This document shows, in pieces, positions 7,947-16,719 of a stretch of DNA of 64,000 nt (position 1 is its first letter; the number at the start of each line of letters is the position of its first letter). This DNA comes from Pirellula sp. SH-Sr6A (GTDB taxonomy: Bacteria; Planctomycetota; Planctomycetia; Pirellulales; Pirellulaceae). The stretch is taken from positions 2,027,988 through 2,091,987 of the forward strand of contig NZ_CP011272.1 in the NCBI RefSeq assembly GCF_001610875.1. The letters are read 5' to 3'. The notes under the pieces were generated by a model. It saw only the letters and a list, made by a program, of their open reading frames with translations, did no database searches and had not been told where the DNA came from. The position numbers and the translations under genes were made by a program.

Positions 7947-9091
7947 GCCCACTCAAGAACATTTTCCCAGAGTTGAGAAAAACAGTTTAACAACCCTTTT
8001 GCAAAGCCCAGACGCAGAAACCATAAGGACCCGAAAGGCCAAAAACCTCGCGTAGAGCTTGCTGGCGTACTGATGTCGCCTCCGGCGAACACATCGTGTA
8101 AGCGAATAAGCCAACGTGAGGTATTGCATGGACTCATGAGATCGTAGTGAAACGCTGTCGCATCGCACGCATAATGCCCTGCGACCCTACGAACAACTCG
8201 AATAGTCGTTTAAATCCTATCGTGGTTTCAGCATGATCGAAGGCTTAGCAAGAACCTAAGAAGAGAACTGTTACTACCTCAAATCTCACCAACAAAGGCC
8301 CTGTGTGGTCCATCGCCTACGCTCGATTTTCAGTCGCCATTCGCTCCGTTCGAAGACTCACTTCGCCGGGGTGAGCGACCGAAAATCGGCTCCGACGAAG
8401 GCCCACACTTAGGAACTCATTTCGCAACGCGAAACCGATGGCTGCTGCGCCCAAACATACAACCGATCGAAAAAAATATCCTAAACCCCCTTGCCCGACA
8501 CAAGACTACATAGTCGTACGCCAGCACCAGTCGTTTCAGCCCCGGCGTGGTCTTGATTTCGGTTGTAGTGTTCGGTAGCGGCGGCCATGGTGGCTGCCGC
8601 GTTCATCCGATGGAGCACCGAACATGCAGCGTGACACTTTAAAGGCCCAGCTCTGGGATTCTTGCCTCGATCGTTTTCGATGATCAGGTTTCAGCATCTC
8701 TCAGTTCTGCCGAAACGCGAAGGTCAATCTACAAGTCTTCAGCTTTCGGTCCACGAGGCTTTTTGCGAGCCTTTTAGCCCCAAGGCCAGAGGTAAGCGTC
8801 CAAGACAGGAAGGTCGTGGAGGCTGGGCGGATTGGCCCTTGGTTTGCTGGCGTTTGGGCTTGGCGGTGAGAACCTACCACGAGCAAGAGCGTCGCGATAA
8901 GGCTGATACTGCAACGGTTCAAGCTGCAAAGCGACGAATTCGACGACAACTTCGAAAATCCAAATAGGGAATAGAGTGCCACGACGCACCCCTACCCGCG
9001 AGAAAATCAAACTATGCGTCGTGTGCGCTCACCTCGATAGATGGAGGAGATTCGGCAGATCCAAGTTCGAATGCGACGTAAGCGAATCCGC
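7947..9091. other. Long non-coding region downstream of the IS110-type gene
   Basis: More than 1.1 kb without a supportable gene. The first part probably includes the right end of the IS110-type element; a hairpin at 8072-8095 has GATGT/ACATC and CGCC/GGCG arms. A larger inverted repeat sits at 8324-8388. Frames of 78-101 codons between 8662 and 9010 lie antiparallel to each other, have low-complexity basic composition and match nothing I recognise. The stretch next to 9092 may be debris from the rearranged comM locus. Confidence 0.5.
8324..8388. repeat. Imperfect inverted repeat with nested hairpin
   Basis: CGATTTTCAGTCGC (8324-8337) is the reverse complement of GCGACCGAAAATCG (8375-8388) except for one base. 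The 37-base interval holds a smaller hairpin, CTCAC (8357-8361) with GTGAG (8371-8375). Outside the arms, GCCTACG and CGAAGGC are partly complementary, so the structure may be longer. No coding frame crosses it convincingly. It could be a small palindromic repeat or a non-autonomous element end; no second copy was found in the window. Confidence 0.5.
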
Positions 9092-9370
9092 TTCGGGCAA
9101 GACAATGCTGGCCAAGCGATTGCCAACGAACTTGCCAACCCTGTCCGCAAGCGAATCGATCGAGACAATCCACACCCACTCGACGCTTCGGCGTCGTCGC
9201 ACTCGACAAGAGTTGATGGCCCAGCGGACATTTCGATCCCCTCATCACAAGATCTCCGACGCTTGGCTCGTTGGAGGAGGTCGCTCTCTGCCGCCAGACG
9301 AAGCCTCCTAGGCCAAAGATGGACCCTTTTTTCTCGAAGAGCTTACTGAGTTCAATCGCGAAGAATTGGG
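9092..9370 (+). pseudogene. comM: comM/yifB fragment: AAA+ (Mg-chelatase-like) part, inverted
   Basis: In the frame from about 9092 the translation reads SGKTMLAKRLP, then after a degraded stretch QELMAQRTFRSPHHKISDAW and LVGGG; in a shifted frame around 9320-9365 it continues FFLEELTEFNREEL. These are the Walker A region, the FRSPHH..SDAGLVGGG region and the Walker B/LFLDELPEFNR region of ComM (YifB), a branch-migration helicase used in natural transformation. The strand is opposite to the N-terminal comM part at 9409-10134, and a frameshift separates the pieces. It is a dead fragment, consistent with local inversion. Confidence 0.8.
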
Positions 9371-9408
9371 ATAAATTAGCCTCCGCGTGGAGAATACTAA
9401 ACATGGGA

Positions 9409-10134
9409 CTAGATTCCTTGCCCCTCTGGAGAGGAGATCCAGAATTGATTTCGGGATGGAACTGGATATAACATTAGGAGGTTATGGTTTCCAGCAGCAG
9501 CGATGGTGAGCGCACGTTTCGCCATTTCTTGTCCACGTACATCGCTATAGTCGACTTCGTATTTCGAAAAGGCTTCAAAGATCTCGTTCAATTTCGAAGG
9601 AACCGGCTCGATCGAAAGCTCCCCGCGGAAGAAACCGACGGCCTCTTGGAGCGAATGCACCGGGATGATTTCCAGCGATTCAACTACTGCCGCTTCTTGA
9701 GCGTTCTCCGCAGGAACGATCATCCCTTTGATGCCAGGTTGCTTGGAGGCCGCCATCGCCATGGAGAGAACTCCTTTCACGCGACGCATTTGACCTTCCA
9801 AGGAAAGCTCGCCAACAGCGGCATACTCCCCTAGCAGATTCGACTGCAGTTGATTCGAGACGGCGAGAATGCCTAGCGAAATGGGCAGATCGAAACTGGA
9901 AGCTTGCTTCGGCAATTCGGCGGGTGCAAGGTTGATGACAAGGCGATCGTGGGGGATACGAAAGCCCGCGTTGACCATTGCCCGTTCGACGCGGTGTGTG
10001 CTTTCCTTCACCGCTTGTTCGGGCAGACCGACGAGAATCGTCTTAGGCAAAGCGGCTGTTGAAAGATCGACCTCTACCTCAACGGGCAAGGCCTCGATTC
10101 CCAGCAGGGAATAGGTCTGTAGTTTTGCTAACAT
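9409..10134 (-). pseudogene. comM: comM/yifB N-terminal part, truncated before Walker A
   Basis: From ATG 10134 the protein begins MLAKLQTYSLLGIEALPVEV and continues with LPKTILVGLPEQAVKES, HRLVINLAPAELPKQASSFD and ALTIAAAGNHNLLML, which is the N-terminal ChlI-type domain of ComM (YifB) in good condition for about 222 residues. It stops exactly where GPPGSGKT should follow: after LLML the frame runs into about 20 unrelated residues (YPVPSRN...) and ends at 9409. The missing AAA+ core appears on the other strand just beyond. The C-terminal third (with DRIDLHVEVP) was not found. The open frame upstream to 10233 lacks similarity and is not included. Confidence 0.88.
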
Positions 10135-10712
10135 GGTGGGCGTGAAACAAAGAAGGGCGTGGCGTTCGGGATCCCCCCATCCTATCACCCCGTCGCAAGA
10201 AATGGAATCTTCTTGCGCCGCCCTTTCTGCCAAGGATTGGTCGACGGCTCCGATCAGCGAGTGGTCGGCCTATGGCGAGAAACCACCCGCTCTAATCTCC
10301 TATCCCGGACATCCCCACTCGTCTTCCTCCTCCGCGTTTCTCCGCGATCTCCGCGGTAAATCCTTCTTCGCCCCGTTGCTCCAGAACTCTACCCAGAGCT
10401 TATCACTCTCGCTGCTCTTGTTTTAATCCAGCAGACAATCGACCGCAGTGGAAGCGGAGGAGCGCGGAGTTTGTCCCGAGGAGTTGGTGACAATGCGTGC
10501 CTGCAGCGGCGATTTTGGGTCACATGGATTAGGTTTTAGCAACAAACGGATTCACCTTATGAGCAGCTCAGATCGGCATGCGAGCTACCGATGAGTCTCA
10601 GTCGGTGTGAGCCAATCGCCGCTTCGTTCGCAATTTCAAGTGGGTTTGGAAAAGCTTGTTCCGGGCTGACGCGGGAACGCAATGGCACTTCATTTGCCGT
10701 CATCCCATTCGT
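10135..10712. other. Spacer with repeat copy A between comM remnant and the kinase gene
   Basis: About 580 bases without a supportable gene. Its main content is copy A of the dispersed palindromic repeat (10274-10496). The rest, 10497-10712, lies beyond the stop of the kinase gene, which is on the minus strand, and shows no clear terminator with a T-run. Confidence 0.5.
10274..10496. repeat. Dispersed palindromic repeat, copy A
   Basis: The left arm at about 10329-10357 (CTCCGCGTTTCTCCGCG, then ATCTCCGCGGT) is largely the reverse complement of the right arm at 10441-10471 (GACCGCAGTGGAAGCGG, AGGAGCGCGGAGTT). Between the arms is a core with CCAGAACTCTACCCAGAGCT and TATCACTCTCGCTGCT. The core and both arms recur in copy B at 15740-15912, and the left flank (GGCGAGAAACCACCCGCTC) recurs in copy C at 15985-16090. 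It is non-coding and can fold into one long hairpin. Confidence 0.75.
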
Positions 10713-13574
10713 TTACCGCAAGCTGATCCATGATTCCGCTTGATGTTTGAAGATATGACAGATCCATGCGTCCTGGTCGCGAGCTTTCTCGATAGACCAG
10801 TCATAATTTGCAACGGCTTCATCGAACAAACTACGACTTCTCTCCGACGCCTTTTGTTGGGCAGCGATCATGGAACGAAGCAGTTTGGGAACTGGACCTA
10901 GTACGGGCGCGGCATCGCCCACGAGTATGGCCTCGGCCTGGGCATGGGCCGACTGTCGAAATAGAAGAAGCGCTTTTACAAACTGAAAATGCGGATAAGT
11001 GCCACCGGCCGATTGCTTATTAAGCTTGGTTGCATGGTTTGCGAGCGATTCGATTACGGTCAAGTCATGGGGTGAGCATGGGAGCACGAGGCATGCGCGA
11101 GCAATCCTCTCCGCTTCGTATGGATTGGTGGTACTCCCGAATCGATCTAAGAGTGCTTGCCGATGCTGCTCGTATGCAGTCGTATTACCCAAGAACAAAC
11201 ACAATTCGGCGAGCCCGTAACAATCAGCGTGTTGATAGCCGTCCCCCAACGCGTTTTCCCAGACCTGCGAGGCTCGACTGTGTTGGTTGTCGCGAATCAG
11301 GCAGTTTCGGTACTCGCGATTAACCCGCTTGCTGAATGGTTCGATTTCTTGGGCTGCAGCGTGCGCAATCAGGGCAGACTGAACATCTCCGATTGCTTCA
11401 CAGCTTTTACCTTGCAGAGATAGAAGATTCACGTCACGAGGAAGACGCTCGCGGAGTCTTGGTAATTGTTCCAAGAGTTCCGCATGGCGTCCCGCCTCAG
11501 AAAGAGTCTCCAGTAAACGTACTCGAATCGATTCCATGTCTGGTTCCAAGGCGATTGCTCGTTTGAAGTGGGCAATGGCATCGTCATAGTATTTGAGTGT
11601 CGATAATCCAACAGCCAGATTATTATGAACGATTGAAGCGTCAGAACGAATTGCTTCTGCGGCCCGATAGTAGCCTATCGCCTCCTGAGGTTTACCAAAA
11701 TACATCAACGTATTAGCAATTCGCAGGTTGATCCAAAAATCGTGAGGTGCGAATCGCTGGACTGCTTTTAAGAATCGTAGCCGCGACTGCTCTGAACAAA
11801 CTTGGCGTGCTTCGATCGACATCAAGTATGGGACGGCGCTGCTGCTGGGAGGTGCACTCTCCAGCAATTGATCCAGTGCAGAATGCTCTTCAAATATGGT
11901 TGGGGAACGAGCGGCGATTCGCCAATCACGAGCGCTGGTATTGATTGCCATGGCCAGTTCTTCCAACCATCGAACATTTTCTTTACTAGGCGCGCACGTG
12001 GACCAATGATCCAGTGCACCGACTAACGTTAGGGCAATGGGAGATGCTTGAATCTGACTGACCAATTGCGATTGATCACCTCCCAGCTTCTCCAATCCAA
12101 TCGTTTGAAATAGTCTGAGATACACTTCATGCGCTCTAGTGAGATCCAGCTGCTCATTTCCCACATCAAGAGCGTTTAGGCGCACTGACTCCAATTCGTT
12201 TCCAAGTTTTGACCATTTAGAAATCGAATGAAACTCTTTGGTAAAAATGCTATCCACGGAGTTCATCAACGATTGTGCATTCGTCGTCTGTCGAGCCGCT
12301 TCACGCCAGTTTCCTGATTCGAGCGCGACCAAGGCCTCATTTAGCAATGCTTCCGTTCTCGCTGCGGTCCTCGTGGCTTCCTCTTGTTTCCTCGTGTTCC
12401 ATTCCGAACGGTCGATAGCCAGTTGTATTTGCATCGCGAGAATGAAAATACCGGCTACTAACAGCATGCAAACCGTCAAACTACGCAATGGGTTTCTTCT
12501 TGCTCGCCGAAGGAAGCTGGAAAGTATCGTATCGGGTTGCGCAATGGTGGCTCGGCCATTCAGAAATCGATCCAAGTCATCAGCCAAATGGGCAGCCGAG
12601 ACGTACCGTTCATTTGGGAGCTTGCGTAAACACTGAATACAAATAGCGCTCAGCTCTCTGGGGACTTGGGGAACAAGCACCGACGGGGAAACGGGCTCTG
12701 AGTGAAGCACAAGAGATAAAGTCTCCGCGTTGGAATCGGCCAAGAAGGGTGGCCGAGATGTAAGCGCTGCAAAAAGAACCGCACCCAATGAATAGATATC
12801 AGTCGAGACTCCCATACATTCCGTATCGCCGCGTGCTTGTTCGGGCGACATGTATCTCGGAGTACCTATCGCAGTCCCCGCTTGTGTAAGGCTGTCATTA
12901 TGTGTCGACAAACGAGCCAATCCAAAATCAGACAGCTTAGCTTCTCCAGTTTCTGTTAACAGCACATTGGATGGCTTGATATCCCTGTGTATCACTCCCT
13001 GCTGGTGAGCGAAATGTACTGCTTTCGCAAGTTGACTAACGAGCAGAGCGGCCTCGCGAGGTGGCAATGGGCCTTTGACCAGCTGGGCTTCGAGCGTTGA
13101 TCCTAGCACGTACTCCATGGTGAAATAGGGAGTTCCCGAGCACTGGCCAAACTCAAAGACTTTAACTACACCTGGATGATCAACCGCAGCTACTGCTTCG
13201 GCTTCGCGCGCAAATCTGGCATGCTCCGTTGTCGTTGCCGAAGACGCGGCGTGCAGCGTCTTAATCGCTACACTTCTATTTAAGCTCTTCTGGTGGGCTC
13301 TGTAGACAGCCCCCATGCCTCCCTGCCCGATCAGCTCAAGTATCTCGTAGCCGGGAATTCGCAATTCCGGCGGTGGGCAGTTCGACTGAGGATGGATCGG
13401 TAACCAGCAATCCAATTCCGATTCCATTTTGCGAATATTCCGCACGTATCTCTTCAGGCCATTTGCAAGGTGAGGATGCTGTATGCAAGCCTCTTCCAAC
13501 GTGAGTTTCGACTCGCAGATAGCATCTACGATCGCAAGAATCGATTCGTCCTTCAAGATGGAATCTTCTGGCAT
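10713..13574 (-). CDS. Membrane Ser/Thr protein kinase with C-terminal TPR region
   Basis: Residue numbers here count from GTG 13583; the ATG at 13574 is used as start because neither has a clear ribosome-binding site. A cytoplasmic N-terminal helical stretch (1-75) leads to a Hanks-type kinase domain at about 79-345: GQGGMGAVY (86-94), Lys 108 in VAIKTL, HRDIKPSN (199-206), DFG (219-221) and GTPRYMSPEQARG. One membrane helix follows at about residue 370-390. The remainder (to 956) is helical with TPR-like repeats (for example AIGYYRAAEAIR, AIAHFKRAIALEPD). This is the usual planctomycete kinase architecture. It starts nine to eighteen bases after an ECF sigma gene, so the two are probably co-expressed; in this phylum such sigma factors are thought to be controlled by the linked kinase. 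Confidence 0.93.
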   Translation of the reverse strand: MPEDSILKDESILAIVDAICESKLTLEEACIQHPHLANGLKRYVRNIRKMESELDCWLPIHPQSNCPPPELRIPGYEILELIGQGGMGAVYRAHQKSLNRSVAIKTLHAASSATTTEHARFAREAEAVAAVDHPGVVKVFEFGQCSGTPYFTMEYVLGSTLEAQLVKGPLPPREAALLVSQLAKAVHFAHQQGVIHRDIKPSNVLLTETGEAKLSDFGLARLSTHNDSLTQAGTAIGTPRYMSPEQARGDTECMGVSTDIYSLGAVLFAALTSRPPFLADSNAETLSLVLHSEPVSPSVLVPQVPRELSAICIQCLRKLPNERYVSAAHLADDLDRFLNGRATIAQPDTILSSFLRRARRNPLRSLTVCMLLVAGIFILAMQIQLAIDRSEWNTRKQEEATRTAARTEALLNEALVALESGNWREAARQTTNAQSLMNSVDSIFTKEFHSISKWSKLGNELESVRLNALDVGNEQLDLTRAHEVYLRLFQTIGLEKLGGDQSQLVSQIQASPIALTLVGALDHWSTCAPSKENVRWLEELAMAINTSARDWRIAARSPTIFEEHSALDQLLESAPPSSSAVPYLMSIEARQVCSEQSRLRFLKAVQRFAPHDFWINLRIANTLMYFGKPQEAIGYYRAAEAIRSDASIVHNNLAVGLSTLKYYDDAIAHFKRAIALEPDMESIRVRLLETLSEAGRHAELLEQLPRLRERLPRDVNLLSLQGKSCEAIGDVQSALIAHAAAQEIEPFSKRVNREYRNCLIRDNQHSRASQVWENALGDGYQHADCYGLAELCLFLGNTTAYEQHRQALLDRFGSTTNPYEAERIARACLVLPCSPHDLTVIESLANHATKLNKQSAGGTYPHFQFVKALLLFRQSAHAQAEAILVGDAAPVLGPVPKLLRSMIAAQQKASERSRSLFDEAVANYDWSIEKARDQDAWICHIFKHQAESWISLR

Positions 13575-13592
13575 TGCAGTCACGACTTGTTG

Positions 13593-14111
13593 CTATGCAC
13601 TTTCCGGACGAGCGGGCAATTCGATCTTGGCCGACAACGTGGCGAGCGCACGATGCATTCGCCGACGGACGGTCATTTCCGAGACCTCTAGTATCCCGGC
13701 GCATTCAGCTACACTCAGCCCTTGAATTCTCACCAAGTCGAACGCTTCTTGTTGTTCACTGGGCAACTCGTCTATAGCCGCCAAGATACGTTTACAAGAG
13801 TCAGAAAGTGGAGAGCCAGATGAATCACCTGCGGCATGCTGATCTGGATCCAACATTCGCTGGATGTCTCGGTCAGCGATTGACCTTGCAAATTCGTTGA
13901 GTTGCCATCGAATGTGTTGATTCGCGATGCCAAAGAAATGGCGTACCGAAGTTGGCCGAACATCTCGGAGTGACTTCAACAGCCTTTCAACGACGACGCT
14001 CAAGAGTTCGTCGGCATGCAAATTCAAAGGCGGTCGAGTCAACCTCGGGTACTCGCGATACAAGCTATTGTTGCATAAACGAACCAATCGGTTGACAGAC
14101 TGATCGATCAA
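13593..14111 (-). CDS. ECF-type RNA polymerase sigma factor; true start probably further upstream
   Basis: The C-terminal half has a clear sigma-70 region 4: AAIDELPSEQQEAFDLVRI, then GLSVAECAGILEVSEMTVRR. The helical N-terminal part (LYREYPRLTRPPLNLHADEL, RHFFGIANQHIRWQL) fits region 2 of planctomycete ECF factors that partner Ser/Thr kinases. TTG 14111 is the only standard start, but coding-like sequence continues in frame upstream (LQSHLDHLRQFGPTGEFPEP) to a TAA near 14230, with no ATG, GTG or TTG. An ATA at 14207 sits nine bases after GGAAGG. The annotated start is therefore conservative. The gene is nine bases upstream of the kinase gene and divergent from the SDR gene. Confidence 0.85.
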   Translation of the reverse strand: MIDQSVNRLVRLCNNSLYREYPRLTRPPLNLHADELLSVVVERLLKSLRDVRPTSVRHFFGIANQHIRWQLNEFARSIADRDIQRMLDPDQHAAGDSSGSPLSDSCKRILAAIDELPSEQQEAFDLVRIQGLSVAECAGILEVSEMTVRRRMHRALATLSAKIELPARPESA

Positions 14112-14346
14112 TGCTCGGAGCGGCTCAGGAAACTCGCCGGTCGGCCCGAACTGCCTCAGATGATCGAGGTGAGACTGAAGAATTGCGGTAGTGTTTCCTG
14201 ATGCTATGGCTGGTGTCCTTCCACAAAGTAACCACCGTTAGGATCGCTGTGTTAGCTCCCTCCGCTTAGTTAGTGTAGAAACCGCCTATTCGAGTGTCAA
14301 CCGAGCCACGGTCGGCGGTGTCCCCACCTTTAGTCGATGAGAAAAC

Positions 14347-15081
14347 ATGAAGAAGAGACTTGAAAACAAGGTTGCTGTCGTAACCGGTTCTTCGAAGGGT
14401 ATTGGTGCAGCCATTGCCAAGAAGATTGCGGAGGAAGGCGCAAGCGTAATTGTTAATTTCACGAGAAGCAACCGTGACGCGGACCATGTGGTCAATCAGA
14501 TTCAATCGCAAGGTGGGTCGGCTACGGCAGTTCAAGCTGATATCTCGGAGCAAGCCGGGTGCGATCGACTTTTTGACAAATGCCATGAACAGTATGGAAG
14601 GCTCGATATACTCGTCAACAACGCTGGAATCTATCTTCCTGCCTCTCTCGGTCAAATCAATGCCGATCACTTTCATAAGCAATTCAATCTAAACGTGCTC
14701 GGCCTAATTTTGGCGACTCAAACGGCGCTCAAGCTCATGGCGGACAAAAGCGTAATCGTCAACGTAAGTTCCGTCGTAAGTACACTTTCACCGCCACACA
14801 TGTCAGTCTATAACGCGACCAAAGCGGCCGTTGATAGTCTAACGAGGACGTTCGCTAAAGAATTGGCAGACAGGGATATCCGCGTCAATTCCGTGAACCC
14901 CGGCCTGATCGCCACGGAGGGGACAAAAGAAGCAGGCATCGTATTGGACGGCCAATTGGAGATCCCCAACCTAGGCAAGATTGGCTTGCCGGAGGACATT
15001 GCAGATGGAGTCGTGTTTCTTGCCTCCGACGAGTCGCGATGGATGTCAGGTCAATCGATAGTTATGAATGGTTCACCCTGA
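14347..15081 (+). CDS. Short-chain dehydrogenase/reductase (classical SDR, FabG-like)
   Basis: 244 residues, typical of classical SDRs. The cofactor-binding TGSSKGIG motif is at 13-20, NNAG at 91-94, and the catalytic residues are Ser 142 (NVSSV), Tyr 155 and Lys 159 (YNATKAA). The C-terminus has RVNSVNPGLIATEGT and MSGQSIVMNG, as in 3-oxoacyl-ACP reductase-like SDRs. An Arg/Asn-rich stretch (NFTRSNRDAD) after the second strand suggests NADPH rather than NADH, which is inference. The true substrate is not evident. It stands alone on the plus strand, divergent from the sigma factor gene, with a small membrane-protein gene 57 bases downstream. Confidence 0.93.
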   Translation: MKKRLENKVAVVTGSSKGIGAAIAKKIAEEGASVIVNFTRSNRDADHVVNQIQSQGGSATAVQADISEQAGCDRLFDKCHEQYGRLDILVNNAGIYLPASLGQINADHFHKQFNLNVLGLILATQTALKLMADKSVIVNVSSVVSTLSPPHMSVYNATKAAVDSLTRTFAKELADRDIRVNSVNPGLIATEGTKEAGIVLDGQLEIPNLGKIGLPEDIADGVVFLASDESRWMSGQSIVMNGSP

Positions 15082-15138
15082 CCAGCGTTGCGTGATTTTT
15101 ACCATTCGCCTTCCCATCGCCCCCCCCAGGAGCTGCAC

Positions 15139-15642
15139 ATGAGCTTTATTTCACTATTAACTGTTGGCCACGTCGTGATCAGTTTGGTCGCAATTGCACT
15201 CGGTCCATCAGCAACAAAGTCTATTATCAATGGCCGTAATCGAAGCAAAAGCGTTACAGTATATTTTCTCTTTACTGCACTTACGCCCCTAACCGGTTTT
15301 GCGTTTCCCATTGTGCGATTCACGCCGGGAATTGCTTTCGGATTACTGACGATACTGCTGCTGATCCTGGCGAGCGTGGCTATCCGAAAAGCAGACGCGA
15401 ACAAACGTTGGCATTTTGCGTTTTTGATGTCTGCTTTGGTAACCTTGTATCTTAACTGTGTGGTGCTAGTCGTCCAAAGTTTTCAGAAAATCTCGGTATT
15501 GAAGACTCTAGCGCCAACCCAATCTGAACCACCGTTTCTCGCTGCTCAAGTGATACTCTTGCTGGGAATCTCCTTTGTGTCGTGGCGAGGCTACCGAGCG
15601 ATCTTTCATGGCAAGAGCATATCGATCGACTCCAATTCGTGA
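15139..15642 (+). CDS. Small four-helix membrane protein of unknown function
   Basis: The start is ATG 15139, with AGGAG nine bases upstream; a TTG at 15088 opens the frame but has no ribosome-binding site. The 167 residues hold about four hydrophobic helices (near 5-22, 40-58, 67-85, 96-118, with a further one around 132-150) and few charged residues. I do not recognise a family, although small predicted inner-membrane proteins of this size are common. It follows the SDR gene by 57 bases on the same strand and may be co-transcribed with it. Confidence 0.65.
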   Translation: MSFISLLTVGHVVISLVAIALGPSATKSIINGRNRSKSVTVYFLFTALTPLTGFAFPIVRFTPGIAFGLLTILLLILASVAIRKADANKRWHFAFLMSALVTLYLNCVVLVVQSFQKISVLKTLAPTQSEPPFLAAQVILLLGISFVSWRGYRAIFHGKSISIDSNS

Positions 15643-15739
15643 GGTTGTGAAGAACCTATTGAGCTCCTCTACATGTTCATGCGGGCCGTTGGTTTCGCAA
15701 CCGCCCGCTTCAATGTCCTTTCGTCAATATCTTCTCGCG

Positions 15740-15912
15740 TCTTCCCTCCGCGCTGCTCCGCCATCTCCGCGGTTCAGCCATCTCCGACTTACGGCTCCAG
15801 AACTCTATCCAGAGCTTATCGCTCTCGCTGCTTTGGTTTGAATTCAGCGGAGGTTCAACCGCGGAGGAAGCGGAGAAGCGCGGAGTTGGTCTTAAGGAGT
15901 TATTCACAATGA
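15740..15912. repeat. Dispersed palindromic repeat, copy B
   Basis: The left arm (about 15745-15773, CTCCGCGCTGCTCCGCC then ATCTCCGCGGTT) is nearly the reverse complement of the right arm (15857-15885, AACCGCGGAGGAAGCGGAG then AAGCGCGGAG). The core CCAGAACTCTATCCAGAGCT and TATCGCTCTCGCTGCT matches copy A with few substitutions, and the sequence after the right arm (AGGAGTT, then CACAATG) is also shared. This is the best-preserved copy for folding. Confidence 0.78.
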
Positions 15913-15984
15913 GTACGTTCCAACGAGGTCGTTGAATAGCCGCCTATTCTTGCCTTCGCTCCTCTGCCTTGCGCCCTAGCGCCT

Positions 15985-16090
15985 TGGCGAGAACCACCCG
16001 CTCCACACTTCTATCCTCAACATCCCCACCCATCTTCCCTCCGCGCTTCTCCGCCATCTCCGCGGTTCATCGTTCTTCGCCCCGCTGGTT
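15985..16090. repeat. Dispersed palindromic repeat, copy C (partial)
   Basis: This copy shares the left flank of copy A (GGCGAGAACCACCCGCTC, ATCCCCACCC) and the left arm (CTCCGCGCTTCTCCGCC, ATCTCCGCGGTT), then TTCTTCGCCCCG as in copy A, and stops. The core and right arm are absent. It lies 73 bases after copy B, so part of a once larger cluster may have been lost. Confidence 0.7.
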
Positions 16091-16147
16091 CATCTGAGAC
16101 CACGCGCCAGGAGGTCCGAGCGACAAATGGAAAATCTGGATATACGG

Positions 16148-16699
16148 CTAAGGCATGGGGATCGTGATCACAAGCCCCGAGGTCCGCGGATTGGTGTTGG
16201 TCCGATTCTTGACATGGCACTTCAAGCATTGGGACGCTAAACGGATCGGGCCAGCGAACTGGTAGAGCCCCTCTCCAACGTTCTCGGAATAACTAGTCCC
16301 CTTGGCCAGTTCTCTTACCGCTTTCTTCTCGAACTCCGTCTTGGCTTGATGATCCACGTTCACCACGTCTGCGTCGACGGTAAGCCAACGCAATTCGACC
16401 TGGAAACTCTTCTTCATCTCGACAAAGACGTCGTCCAGCGAGGAAGAGGGAATCGCAGACGGGGTTTCGTCATCGAAAAGATCCCGATGCATGACTTGCA
16501 ACGAACCGTTGATCAACTCGTACATCAAGAATGCGCGCGACCTGGCCTCCTTCACCGTTGCAGGACCTTGGTATGGCCCGCTTTCTGTTTGGTCCTCTTG
16601 GTTTACCTCGAGGGCAAACGGGTCGATCCAAAGAACGGTTGGACCAAGGAGCCCCACGATCCAACAGGCAGAGAAAATCCAACGCATGTTCTTCTCCAT
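16148..16699 (-). CDS. DUF3365-like periplasmic c-type haem protein
   Basis: 183 residues with a signal or anchor segment (MRWIFSACWIVGLLGPTVLW) and one c-type haem motif, CLKCH, near the C-terminus. The layout, with ELINGSLQVM-type helices first, GEGLYQFAGPIR before the haem motif and a short tail after, fits DUF3365 (Tll0287-like), a periplasmic haem sensor module usually fused to signalling domains. Here it stands alone. ATG 16699 lies 20 bases after the stop of hmp, so the two are likely one transcript, which suggests a role in gas or redox sensing connected with nitric oxide; this is inference. Confidence 0.75.
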   Translation of the reverse strand: MEKNMRWIFSACWIVGLLGPTVLWIDPFALEVNQEDQTESGPYQGPATVKEARSRAFLMYELINGSLQVMHRDLFDDETPSAIPSSSLDDVFVEMKKSFQVELRWLTVDADVVNVDHQAKTEFEKKAVRELAKGTSYSENVGEGLYQFAGPIRLASQCLKCHVKNRTNTNPRTSGLVITIPMP

Positions 16700-16719
16700 G
16701 CTCGAGATGTGCCGAACTA

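Larger units (their letters stand above)
15643..16147. other. Spacer holding repeat copies B and C
   Basis: About 500 bases without a gene, filled by copy B (15740-15912) and partial copy C (15985-16090) of the palindromic repeat. It separates the plus-strand membrane-protein gene from the convergent minus-strand hmp/DUF3365 pair. The copies may act as bidirectional terminators, but no T-run supports that directly. Confidence 0.5.

Noticed and set aside
8662-9010. Overlapping frames of 78-101 codons on both strands between the IS110-type gene and comM remnants
   Set aside because: They are antiparallel to each other, basic, low in complexity and match nothing I recognise; probably debris.
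13336-13704. Minus-strand frame of 122 codons across the sigma/kinase junction
   Set aside because: It overlaps the start of the kinase gene and the end of the sigma gene in a different frame and has no family features.
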